Assembly: GCA_037157565.1 (NCBI GenBank)
Contig: JAZHRO010000013.1
Coordinates: forward strand, 75,943,501 to 76,007,500
Length of the DNA stretch: 64,000 nt
Origin: Thalassia testudinum
Lineage: Eukaryota; Streptophyta; Magnoliopsida; Alismatales; Hydrocharitaceae
Reading direction: 5' to 3'
The notes under the pieces are model-generated. The model was not told where the DNA came from. It made no database searches and worked only from the letters and a program-made list of their open reading frames with translations. The first letter of the stretch is position 1; each line of letters starts with the position of its first letter. Shown here piece by piece: positions 46,937-57,728 of the stretch. Position numbers and translations under genes: made by a program.

Positions 46937-49581
46937 TGATGAGTGGCAGATAACTTATGACTAGGTTTTCTTAAAGAAATAGCGTTGTAGTACAGCTAGT
47001 TATTGCCATCATTACAGATATTTTTTACTCGAAAAATAAAGTTCTCCCGAGGTCGAACTCAGGGAGCAAGTTGTATTCTAGAAGTACAGTATTTCTATTA
47101 CAAAAATAAAGAGAGAGAGAGAGATATGGAAATTTGGCTTCTTCTTCTTCTCTTCTTTCTTCCTCTTTGTCTTCTCTTCTCTTTGGCTCTTGAATCTTCT
47201 TTCTTTTGTTCTTCCTGTGTTCTTCTTCTTCTTTTCTTGCTTCTCTTTCTTTCTTTAGATTTTCTTCTCGTGTTCTTCTTATCTTCTCTCTTCTTTGCTG
47301 CGATCCTGTTTCTTCTTTTCTTCTTCTTCTTCTTTGCCTTCAGGACGTCGTCTGATTTTCCAATCAGACGACTTAAACTGCTGCTGCTACAGTGTCTCCT
47401 AGCTTCCTTCTTCTTCTTCACCTGTGCCTGCACACTCAAAGTTCGATCAGAGGGCAAAACCTACTCTAACCTACCCCCGCGTCTCTCTCTCTCAGAATTC
47501 GCTCTTAGGAAAGCTCTCCCACGGAAACCGGTTAATCGGGTACGCGGGTCGCGCCCGGGTCCAGGCCCACCAGCGTGCGGTGGTGGGCGAGGAGTGCAGG
47601 TCGGGATAATCAGGTCGGGCCAGGTCCGCGGGGCGTGAGCGCTGATGAGGCCGGGTAATCGGGCGGGTGAAGGGGACCTCACCCTGTGATCTGAGGCGAA
47701 CAGCTTAAGGCACTTTTTGCCTTTAAGCGCTCGCTCGCCTCAGTGAGTTTCCGAGGTGGGACTAAATGTCTCACCCCAATGGGACGCCCGCGCGGAGGAG
47801 GCAGCGCACAATCGAGGCTCCACGCGAACGCTTTGCCCCAACTGCAGCCTGGGACTTCTTTGCGGAGATGCCCCGCGCAGCCTGGGAGTCTGACCTGGGC
47901 GTGGCGCGCCTGGAGGAGCAGGTCGAAGAAGCTGCTTCACTCAGCAATGGCGGCGGCGAGCGAAGTACCTGCTCACAGAGAAACAGCCTCTCGGCCTAAT
48001 CAGATACGCGGAGGACCTTCACCGTAGCACGGCGAAGGTGGTCGAGGGGTCTGCGGGTGGCGGGGCGGGGCCTAAGGGACGCCCTAGGTCAAATTGCAGG
48101 TTGGGAGATGGGTTTGGTCGGTGGGTCTGCAGGTGGCGATTGGTGGGAAGTGGAAGGGCGGAGGTTGATCAGGGTGAGGAGGTGGAGGTTCTGTGAGGGT
48201 CGACGAACCGTGTGGGGTGTTGGAGTGATGGGAGCGGGTCGCCGGAGTTTGGCCGGAGATGGAGAAGGTGAGGGTGATTAGGTGCGGTCGAGGGGTAATT
48301 AGATAAAAATAGCTGGGGGAAAAGAGAGAGAGGAGGCAGGGAAGTAGTTCTAACCTAACTAAAGGGACGAAGGGGGCGAGGAGGCGGACGGCTGTACCTG
48401 CTGTCGCCGGAGAAGAAGGTGCCTAGTGGGGGAGGACGGCGGCGATGACGGGGCAGAGGCAGCGCGCGCTGGTATTGCGCGACGCGGAGGAAGATTAGGG
48501 AGGTGGCTCTGCTGCTGGTATTGCAGTAGAGCGAGGAGGAGGAGGAGAAACCACCAGAGCAAGGGGGCGTCTGTCGGAGTGGGAAGAGAGGAAGTGAGGG
48601 GGTATCTTCGTCAGATCCGAGCTGAGGAGAACGGCAGAGCTTGTGGGGTTTTTATAGAGGTAGAGACAAAGAGGAGGGCGGAGGGAGGCGACGTGCCTCC
48701 CTCGCCGGAGGACGCCGGAGGAAGGAGACCCATATCGTCCGTGCGTTCGTACGGCCGGTATGGGTGGTTGCAGCACTCAGGGGGTACTCCTGCGACGGCT
48801 GACGACGCAGGGCACCCCCATTTGACTTGGCAGGCCCCCCCTCACCCTGTGCGGCGCCATGCTCCGCGCAAGGTCGCCGGAGCATGGTGCAGCTCGATTT
48901 TTGCAGGAGGGACCTAAACGCAAGGAACGAATGAGAGCTAGGGGCCAAAATGTGAGGGTTTAAAAGTTGAGGGGCAAAACATAAATATATGAGGACCAAA
49001 GTGTAAAGTTGGTCAAGAAGGTTTCTTCTTAGGCTAAAGTTTTTATACATAAATAATTAGGACCTAAGGATTCGGATGGTGAATTTTATTTCTAGATTAA
49101 ACCTTGTTTGACAGGTCAAATTACGTAAAAACCCAAATTAAGCTGTTAATTGGGCATGGTTCTCAATGTATGTCAAAATGGGTTCCTAAGGCCAAATTGG
49201 AGGTTCTAAACCCTAGAGATTTTTTTTAATGAATTTTAGAGGGTTTATTCGATTCTTTCTTTGCCTCGAACCTCGTGAATTTAAGTGGGTTTGTTTTTAA
49301 GTTTACAGGATGTTATTTAATTCCTTGGAGTTGCTGTAGCCCTCTTTGAGTCATCTCATACCACTTTTCTTCTTATTAGGTTATTTTGACCTATGTTTGG
49401 ACCCTGAGTTACCCTGTTTTCAGATTGAATTGGTAAAATTGTATCTTTACCCCTTAGTTTCTGTTTTCTTCTTAAACTCAGAATTCTCTGAGTTAAGCCT
49501 TTCCTTGAGTTATGTAGGAGCTTTTATCCTTTGTATTAGGTCAAAATGAGCTAGTTATGGCTCATGATGAGGTTCTCATCA
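46937..49581 (-). mobile_element. Family C solo LTR inserted in gag (2645 bp)
   Basis: On the minus strand it starts TGATGAGAACCTCATCATGAG at 49581; the plus-strand left end is TGATGAGTGGC at 46937. Perfect TSD GGTTG lies at 46932-46936 and 49582-49586. It contains the palindrome 48729-48764, the hairpin 48015-48039 and a perfect GTCGTCTGATT / AATCAGACGAC hairpin (4-nt loop) at about 47348-47373. Confidence 0.92.
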
Positions 49582-49586
49582 GGTTG

Positions 49587-51331
49587 GCACGTTATTTGGA
49601 TTAGGAAGAGGTTGAGAAGGAAGAGTGCCTGGCTGGCGGGAGTTTGCCAACTGGGCCAATTGGTTTCGGACCTCTGTAAGTTCGTCCTTGTGTTGTTTTT
49701 GAATAGCCGCATTCGTTCTTTGAATGTTAGCCAGAGTCTGAAGGATAAGGGACATTTGATCCTGATTTGGCCCTAATGGATAAGTAGGGTTGGGCCGAGG
49801 TTGAGGCGGCTGGTAAGGACAAGGGGGCTGTGGGTGGGGTTGAAAGGGTGGTCTTTGGGTTTGGGAATTTCCCTCCCACTGAAATTTGGGATGGTTTCGC
49901 CATCCAGGGTTATAGGAGTTGGAGAACGGGTCGTTCTGGATGGCGTTGAGGTCCTCGCAGGTCTGAGGAACCTTCAGAGAGTCAGAGAAAGAGGGAATGG
50001 AATTCCCCAGGTTGGCATAGAGAGGATCGGATGGACCTCTGGTTAGAGAATCAGATGGTAGATATGGATCCATCCTAGGAGAAGATTAATGGAGAATATT
50101 TTGCACAGTTTCCCTTGTGGAAGGAGGCTGTGCAAAGGGGTTATGCGCAGAGGTGGCTCGCTGCAGGTGCTGAGTCAGCTCATCCACCTTCTTTTCAATA
50201 ATCGAGACCTTGTCCAATCGACTGGCCATTAATTCCAGGTCGACTAATGCGGACAGGCCCTGCGTCTCATGCGCGGGTATTCGTCCTGTCGACTAATCCC
50301 ATGGAGTCATTGTTGATGGAGTTCTCGCACATGTTTTCGAGAATCTCCCACACGGTGTCCTCATGTTGACCCATGATATTTCTCCACAGGTTGCATTGAC
50401 GAAAAGACGGATATCCTCACGGAGTCCTTGGTAAAAAGATTGGACCTGTTCCCATTTAGGAACTCCATGATGGGGGCACATTCTCATGAGATCCTGAAAA
50501 CGATCCCATGCCTCATGGAGAGGTTCCCCTATTTGTTGAGTGAAGTGCGTAATCTGATGGCGTAAGGCGTTGGTCCGACCAATGGGGAAGAACTTTTTCA
50601 AGAACTCGGACTGAAGTTCTTCCCAAGTGTTGATCGGCTGGGTCTGAGTTTGATACCAATGAGCGGCCTTCTCCATAAGAGAAAAGGAGAACATCTTCAT
50701 GAGAAGAATATCCCGATTTTGCGCGTCTAACCCAAAAGTTTGGGCCAGATGCTTTAGCTGTTTGATGTGCTGGAAGGGATCTTCAGAATTAAGCCCATGA
50801 AATTTAGGTATAGCATGAATCATGTTGGGCTTTAATTCAGAATCAGGTCCTCCAGTCGGGATTCTGACTCGAGGCTCGATGGCCACCGCAGCAGGATTAT
50901 AATGGTTCCGAATCATAGGATGCTGCGGTGGGTGCACAAAGTTTTGGAAGAGGTCGTTAAGTCGCTGGAGCTGGTGCTCCAGATTATTTTCTTCCTCAAC
51001 TGGCTGAGCCATGATAGGGGAAGAAGAAGAGTTTGATTCAGAATCAGATGAGAGAATGATGGGGTTAGGTTGCTGTTCGAACACGGGAGTCAAGGCTGGG
51101 CCTTGACGAGAGTGAATTCCTAAAGGAGATCTTAAGAGTGGTCTCAAGGATCTCCTACCGTTCATGCACTGTTGGAGTGGAAGAGTTTAGAAGGTGCTGG
51201 ACCCAATCAAGACACCCAAAAATGTGTTGGGTGACTATAGAGGTGCGGGGCAGAAGGACCCCTTGATCAGAAAGGTCATCCACCTGAGAATTACCTGGGC
51301 AGCCAGAGAGGGTGAGTCCCGTGAAGACCCC
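49587..51331 (-). pseudogene. Athila-like gag (frameshifted)
   Basis: The N-terminal frame 51165-50293 begins MNGRRSLRPLL and holds the plant gypsy gag core (KFHGLNSEDPFQHIKQL, then SFSLMEKAAHWYQTQ, EFLKKFFP, HEAWDRFQDLMRMCPHHG). Near 50385 the frame shifts (GQHEDTVWEILENMC follows in another phase) and shifts again near 50290. A stop near 50085 precedes the C-terminal part 50073-49587, which contains NPGWRNHPKFQW and a proline-rich tail. Gag would form the virus-like particle. The frame upstream of 51165 (GCPGNSQVDDLSDQG) may also belong to gag. The gene is cut by solo LTRs at 46937-49581 and 51332-54121. Confidence 0.88.
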
Positions 51332-52146
51332 TGATGAGAACCTCATCATGAGCCCTAAAATAGCACCATTTAACCCTGATTTGCAAGAAAAAGCTCCTAC
51401 ATAACCTTAGAAAGGCTTGGCTCAGAGAGATTCTGAGTTTGCAAAGAAAATAGAAACTGAGGGGTAAAAATGTAATTTCACCAATCCAATCTGAAAACAG
51501 GGTAACTCAGGGTCCAAACAAAGGTGAAAATAACCTAATAAGAAGAAAAGTGGGATGAAATGACTCAACAAGGGCTACAGTAACTCCGAAGAATTAAATG
51601 TCATCCTGTAACCCTAAAAATAAATCCACTTAAATTCACGAGGTTCGAGGCAGATAAAAAATCAAATAAACCCTCTAAAATTCATAGAAAAATAATCTCT
51701 AGGATTTAGAAGCTTCAATTTGACCTTAGAAACCCATTTTGACCTACATTGAGAACCATGCCAAATTAACAACTTAAATTAGGTTTTTGCGCAATTTGAC
51801 TGGTCAAACAAGGTTTAATATAGAAATAAAATTCACCATCCGAATCCTTAGGTCCTAATTAGTCATGTATAAAAACTTGAGCCTAAGAAGAAACCTTCTT
51901 GACCAACTTTACACTTTGGTCCTCACCTATTTACTTTTTGGCCCTCAACTTTTGAACCCTCGCATTTTGGCCCTCCTCTTCGTTCTTTGCATTTAGGTCC
52001 TCCCTACAAAACCTGAGCAGCACCATGCTCCGGCGACCTTGCGCGGAGCATGGCGCCGCGCAGGGTAAGGGGGGGCCTGCCAAGTCAAATAGGGGTGCCC
52101 TGCGTCGTCAGCCGTCGCAGGAACACCCCCCTGATGGCTGCAACCA

Positions 52147-52182
52147 CCCATACCAGCTGTGCGAACGCACGGACGGTATGGG
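52147..52182. promoter_or_regulatory. Promoter palindrome of the plus-strand family C LTR
   Basis: Same element as 44983-45018, with arms CCCATACC..GTGCG and CGCAC..GGTATGGG. It ends 72 bp upstream of TATAAATA at 52255. Confidence 0.7.
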
Positions 52183-52254
52183 TCTCCCTCCTCCGGCGTC
52201 CTCCGGCGAGGGAGACACGTCGTCTCCCTCCGCCCTCCTCTCTGGTTCTGCCCC

Positions 52255-52262
52255 TATAAATA
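52255..52262 (+). promoter_or_regulatory. TATA box of the plus-strand family C LTR
   Basis: TATAAATA within GCCCCTATAAATACCCCC. The same motif is conserved in the minus-strand copies. Confidence 0.7.
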
Positions 52263-54126
52263 CCCCCGTCGCTCCGCCGTTCTTAACAGCTCGGATCTGA
52301 CGGAGATACCCCCTCACTTTCCCCTCTTCCCACTTCGGCAGAAGCCCTCCAGCTCCGGCGGTTCCTCCTCCTCCTCCTCTTCGCTCTGCCGCAATACCAG
52401 CAGCAGAGACTTCTTCCTGATTCTCCTCCGCGTCGCGCAATACCGGCGCGCTGACTCTGCCCCGTCGTCGCCGCCGTCCTCCCCACTGGGCATTTCTTCT
52501 CTAGCTCCAGTAGGTACGAGCCGGCAGCCTCTTCGTCCCCTTCGTCACTTTAGCTAGGTTAGAATTAGTCTTCTCTATCCCCTCTCTCTTTTCCCCCTGC
52601 TATTTTTATCTAATTTCCCCTCGACCGCGCCTAATCACCCTCACCTTCTCCAAATCCGGCCACACTCCGGCGACCCGCTCCCATCACTCCAGCAACCCAC
52701 ACGGCTCGCCGACCACCGCAGAACCTTCGCCCCCTCACCCTGATCATCCTCCGCCCTTCCACTTCCCCCGAATCGCCCTCTGCAACTCCACCGAACACAC
52801 CCATTTCCCAACCCGCAGTTTGACCTAGGGCGGCCCTTTGGCTCCGCCCCGCCACCTGCAGACCCCCCGACCACCTTCGCTGTGCCACGGCGAAGGTCCT
52901 CCGTATATCTGATTAGGCCGAGAGGCCGTGCTGTTGTAGACAGGTGTTTCGCTCGCCGCCGCCATTGCCGAGTGAAGCAGCTTCCTCAACCTGCTCCTCC
53001 AGGCGCGCCACGCCCAGGTCCGGCTCCCAGGCTGCGCGGGGTATCTTCGCGAAGAGTCCCAGGCTGCAGCTGGGGTGAAGCCCTCGCGTGAAGCCCTCGT
53101 GTGGAGCCTCGATTGGGCACTGCCTCCTCCGCGCGGGCGTCCAATTGAGGTGGGACATTTACTCCCACCTCGGAAACTCACCGAGGCAAGCAAGCGCTTA
53201 AAGGCAAAAGGTGCCTTAAGCTGTTTGCCTCAGATCACGGGGTGAGGTCCCCTTCACCCGCCCGATTACCTGGCCTCGTCCGCGCTCACGCCCCGCGGAC
53301 CTGGCCGGACCCGACTAAGCTCGACCTGCACTCCTCGCCCACCACCGCACGCCGGTGGGCCTGGACCCGGGCGCGACCCGCGTACCCGATTACTCGGTTG
53401 CTCTGGGAGAGCTTTTGTAAGAGCGAATTCTGAGAGAGAGAGACGCGGGGGGGAGGGTAGAGTAGGTTTTGCCCTCTGACGAAAACCTTAAAGTGTGCAG
53501 GCACAGGTGAAGAAGAAGAAGAAGGACTGCGGAAGAAGAAGAAGACAGAAGCTAAGGGAGACACTGTAGCAGCAGCGGTTTAAGTCGTCTGATTGCAAAA
53601 TCAGACGATGTCTTGAAGGCAAGGAAGAAGAAGAAAAGAAGAAGCAGGACCGCGGCAAAGAAGAGGAAAGACAAGAGAGAAGAAAAAGAAGAAGAAGATC
53701 TGAAGAAAAAGAAAGAAGAAGAGAAAACAAGGAAGAACAGACGACAGAAGAAGAGCATGAGAGGAAGATCTGGAGAACAGAAGACAGAAGAAGAGCACGA
53801 GAGGAAGATATGAAGAACAGAAGAAGGAAGAAGAGAAGACCACGAGGAGATAGACAAAGAAGAAGAAACCAAGAGCCAAAGAGAAGAGAAGACAAAGAGG
53901 AAGAAAGAAGAGAAGAAGGAGAAGCCAAATTTTCATCTCTCTCTCTCTCTCTCTCTTTATTTTTGTAATAAGAAATACTGTACTTCTAGAATACGACTTG
54001 CTCCCTGAGTTCGACCTCAGGAACTCTTTTATTTTCCGAGTGAAAAATATATCTGTAATGATGGCAATAACTAGTTGTACTACAACGTTATAACAAAACC
54101 AAGTTATCGCCACGATCATCAACCCC

Positions 54127-54875
54127 TACACGGTAGAGCGTCCCCATGGGTTACAGGGTTTCCCCCACCCGACCTCTCTTGTCACTGCGGTTCCAGGTAG
54201 ACCAGAATGGGGATCTTGACCTCTTAAGTCTACCAATTTTAGTTTAAGATCAGGGTGCTTATGGTTTCACTTGAACTTTTAGGTATTTTTGAGTGAAGAA
54301 GTGACCTAATTTTAAGGTTGGTTGACCCAAGGGGTCAACTTCACCTCTTGTTCTTTTGAAAACTTTTGGGTCCTTTCTTTTTAGGGTTCAGGTGTTTAGA
54401 GAGCCATTTGCTTAGGGTTTCTCTTGTGTAGATTTTTTCAAGCAAGGTTTAGGTACACCTCTTTTTGGGAAGATCTTTTCTTTGTTAATAGAAGGTGTGT
54501 CTCTAAAAACCCTAGTTTTTCAATTCCTGAGTTGGCTCTAGTTGGACCATTTTAGTTGCCTCAAAAATGTAGTATCTAGGGCTCAATCAAGAAGGTTTTA
54601 GCCCTGGTTACCTTAGCTAGACGGACAGTTAAAATGTGTTGAAATGAAAAATTTAGGCAACTTTGAGGAATTACTATGTATGATGCAGGTAGCCCTAAGT
54701 TGATTGATTTTTTTGTTCCTTTTTAAGGGAGTTTAAGAGAGGGCTAATGAAGATTATCTGTTTGTTGGAGTGTTTGTTGTGCGGCTGCTCTTCCAATTTT
54801 TACCTGCACACAAGAGAGAGAAAAAGATTAGCAATTTCTTGAAAGAAATTTAAAGCTTCTAGAATAGCCGTTGCG
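54127..54875 (-). other. Leader of the Athila-like element
   Basis: An untranslated stretch of about 750 bp between the primer-binding site and gag, the right part of the leader cut by the solo LTR 51332-54121. No open frame is supported. Confidence 0.6.
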
Positions 54876-54893
54876 CCCCGGCAATGGCGCCAA
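54876..54893 (-). other. Primer-binding site of the Athila-like element
   Basis: TTGGCGCCATTGCCGGGG on the minus strand, three bases after the 5' LTR end at 54897. TGGCGCC-type sites are standard for Athila/Tat elements, where a tRNA 3' end primes minus-strand DNA. The exact tRNA was not determined. Confidence 0.85.
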
Positions 54894-54896
54894 GAA

Positions 54897-56958
54897 TAAT
54901 GGCGGTATGACTAGGTTTTGTTGTTTTGTTATAGAAATGGCGTTGTAGTACAGATAGTCATTGCCACTATTACAATTTTTACTCGGAAATAAAAGATCTC
55001 CCGAGGTTGAACTCAGGGAGCAAACTATATTCTAGAGATACAAAGTTTCTATTACAAAAGTGAAAAGAGAGAGAGAGAGAGATTTATTTTGTTGGCTTTT
55101 TCCTCTTCTCTCTTCTTTCTCGTTGTTGTCTTCTTCTCTTCTCTTCTTTTGGGTTCTTCAGTCTTCTTCCTTCTGTTCTTCTTATTCCTCTTCTGTTCTT
55201 CTTCTTTATTTCTCCTTCAGAGGTTCTTCTTCTCTTTCTCTTTTTCTTCTCTGCAGCAGTGGTGATCCTCCTCTTCTTTTTTCTTTCTTTCTTTTCTTTC
55301 CTTGCTTGAGGTTATGCCTTCTTTCTTTCGTTCTTTTCTTCCTGCAGGCCGTCGTCTGATTTTTCAATCAGACGACTTAAGTAGCTTTTGCTATAGTGCG
55401 TCTTCTTAAGTAGCTTCCATACGTCGTGGGTCGGCGTCCGGTGGCGGGGCTAGGTCGGACTGTAGCCGCGAGAATGGGTTTGTTCGGTGGAGTATGGTGG
55501 AGGTGAGGAGTGGCAGTGAAGGGGCGGAAACTGTTCAGTGGGACGAGGCGGAGGTTTTGGGTCGGTCGGCGAGTCGTATGGAGTGGCGGAATGATGGGAG
55601 CGTCTCGCCGGAGGTGGGCCGGAGGCCTGGAAGATGATGGTGGTCGGGTCGGTCGAGGGTTTGATTGAGCAAATTAAAATAGGGAAAAGAAAGAGGGGAG
55701 GAAGAGAAGTAACTCTTACCTACTTGCAGGGACGAAGGGGGAGGAGCAGGGCGGCAATCGTGTCGACTGTCGTCGGAGAAGAAGGTACCCAGTGGGGGCG
55801 GACGGCGGCGACGACGGGGCTAAAGCAGCGCGCGCGGGTATTGCGCGACACGGAGGAGAATCAGGAAGAAGTCTCTGCCATTGGTTTTGCGGTAGAGCGA
55901 AGTGGAAACGAAAGGGGGCTCGCCGGACCTCGTTGGGTGTCTGCCGGAGTGGGAAGAGAAGAAAGTTGTGGGTGGTTCTCCGTCAGAATCGAGCTGGAGA
56001 GTGTGGCAGAGCGACGAGGGCTTTTATAGAGGCGAAATCAGAGAGGAGGGCGGAGGGAGATGACGTGCCTCCCTCGCCGGAGAACGCCGGAGATGGAGAT
56101 CCATACCTTCCGTGAGTTCGCACGGGCGGTATGGGTGGTTGCAGCGACCAGGGAGGTGTCCCTGCGACGGCAGACGTCGCAGGGCACCCCCGGTTATCTT
56201 GGCAGAGGGTCTCCCTCACCCTGCGCGGCGCCATGCTCCGCGCAAAGTCGCTGGAGCATGGCACTGCTCAGGGTTTTGCAGGGAGGAGCCAAATGCAAAG
56301 AACGAAGAAGAGTTAGGGGCCAAAATGCGAGGATTTCAAAAGTTGAGGGTCAAAAAGTAATAGATGAGGACCAAAATGTAAAGTTGGTCAAGAAGGTCTC
56401 TCCTTAGCCTCAAGTTTTTATACATTACTAATTAGGACCTATGGATTCTGATGGTGAATTTTATTTCTAGATCAAACCTTGTTTGACCGGTCGATTTACA
56501 CAAAAATCCAAATTAAGTTATTAATTGAGCATGGTTCTCAATGTAGGTCAAAATGGGTTCCTAAGGCCAAATTGGAGGTTCTAAACCCTAGAGATTATTT
56601 TTCTATGAATTTTAGAGGATTTAGTCAATTTTTTATTTGCCTCGAACCTCGTGAATTGAAGTGGATTTGTTTTTAGGGTTACAGGATGTCATTTAATTCC
56701 TTATAGTTGCTGTGGCCCTTATTGGATCATCTCATCCCACTTTTCTTTCTATTAGGTTATTTTGACCTATGTTTGGACCCTGAGTTACCCTGTTTTCAGA
56801 TTGAATTGGTGAAATTGCATTTTTACCCCTTAGTTTCTATTTTCTTTACAAACTCAGAATTTCTCTGAGCCAAGCCTTTCTAGAGTTATGTAGGAGCTTT
56901 TTCTTGCAGATCTGGGTTAGATGGTGCTAGTTTAGGGTTTATGACGAGGTTCTCATCA
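54897..56958 (-). repeat. 5' LTR of the Athila-like element, with internal deletion (2062 bp)
   Basis: On the minus strand it starts TGATGAGAACCTCGTCATAAA at 56958 and ends ACCGCCATTA at 54897. It is nearly identical to the 3' LTR except for a missing block of about 700 bp: CTTAAGTAGCTTCCATACGT near 55406-55425 joins points that are about 34.58 kb and 35.31 kb in the 3' LTR. That block includes the CCTTCGCCG hairpin. It preserves the empty B insertion site at 55860-55885 and the promoter palindrome at 56100-56135. Confidence 0.9.
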
Positions 56959-57060
56959 GCCCACTTAGATTTATTTTTTGTGTGAAGTGTGTCCACTTAG
57001 GTTTATTTTTTGTGTGGAATGATGCATTTATTTATTTTTTGTATATTGAATGTTTTCTGT
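56959..57060 (+). repeat. Short tandem duplication in the CACTA element
   Basis: CCACTTAG.TTTATTTTTTGTGTG occurs twice, about 40 bp apart (near 56962 and 56993), right of the Athila-like insertion. Confidence 0.5.
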
Positions 57061-57069
57061 TAAATCTGG

Positions 57070-57572
57070 AGAAGAAGAAGGAGAAAGGGAAATGGAGGGG
57101 AGATGGAGGAAAAGATAAGAGGTATGAAAAGGTGGAGGGAAATGGAGGAGAGGGGAAGGGAAATGGAGGGATGGGAAGGATAAAGGAGAAGGGAGAAAGA
57201 GAAGGAGAGGAAAGAGGAAGGGAGAACTGGAGGGAAATGAAAGGGAGGGTAAGGGAAATGGAGGGATGGGAAGGAAAAAGGGGAAGGAAGAAAGAGAAGG
57301 AGAAGAAAGAGGAAGGGAGAAGTGGAGGGAAATGAAGGGGAGGATAAGGGAAATGGAGGGATGGGAAGGGAAAGGGAGAAAGAGACGGAGAAGAAAGATG
57401 ACGGGAGAAGTGGAGGGAAATGAAGGGGAGGATAAGGGAAATGGAGGGGAGAGGAAGGGAAATGGAGGAATGGGAAAGGGAAAGGGGAAGAGAAAAAGAG
57501 AAGGATAAGAAAGAAGAAGGGGGAAGGGGAGGGAAATGGAGGGGAAGGAAAGGGGAAAAGGGAAGGGAGATA
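57070..57572. repeat. Homopurine minisatellite (about 95-bp period)
   Basis: About 500 bp of almost pure A/G on the plus strand. The word ATGGAGG(G/A)ATGGGAA recurs near 57162, 57258, 57352 and 57461, giving a 94-109 bp period and more than four units. Open frames in this tract are low complexity. Confidence 0.8.
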
Positions 57573-57728
57573 TCATTTCATTTTTAGTTTCATTAATATA
57601 CACTTATTTCATTTTCATTTATTTACATGCTTATTTTATATAGGATTTTTGAAATATCACAATATAGAGGGGAAATGCTGTCGATTTTTTTTTTTTAAAT
57701 TTGATTATTTGTGATGTTTTTACACAGG

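Larger units (their letters stand above)
51332..54121 (+). mobile_element. Family C solo LTR, plus strand, in the gag leader (2790 bp)
   Basis: Begins TGATGAGAACCTCATCATGAG and ends CCACGATCATCA, with perfect TSD ACCCC (51327-51331 and 54122-54126). It is oriented opposite to its host. It has the palindrome 52147-52182, TATAAATA 52255-52262, the hairpin 52872-52896 and a 430-bp GAAGAAG-rich purine tract 53500-53930. This is the best-preserved copy for defining the family ends. Confidence 0.93.
34086..56958 (-). mobile_element. Full-length Athila-like Ty3/gypsy retrotransposon, degenerate and multiply interrupted
   Basis: The whole element is flanked by perfect TSD GCCCA (34081-34085 and 56959-56963). 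Order on the minus strand: 5' LTR 56958-54897, primer-binding site 54893-54876, leader, gag, protease, reverse transcriptase/RNase H, integrase, a 1.5-kb noncoding 3' region, polypurine tract, 3' LTR 38577-34086. Domain order and motifs (NPGWRNHP in gag, FMDDFSVFG in RT, GGGAGGC..CCC after pol) fit the Athila lineage. Four solo LTRs interrupt it: B at 35765-37489 and C at 43121-45839, 46937-49581 and 51332-54121. Frameshifts and nonsense codons inactivate gag and pol. Confidence 0.9.

Noticed and set aside
57028..57603. 191-codon Pro/Ser/Phe-rich open frame on the minus strand
   Set aside because: It is the complement of the homopurine minisatellite; composition alone keeps the frame open.
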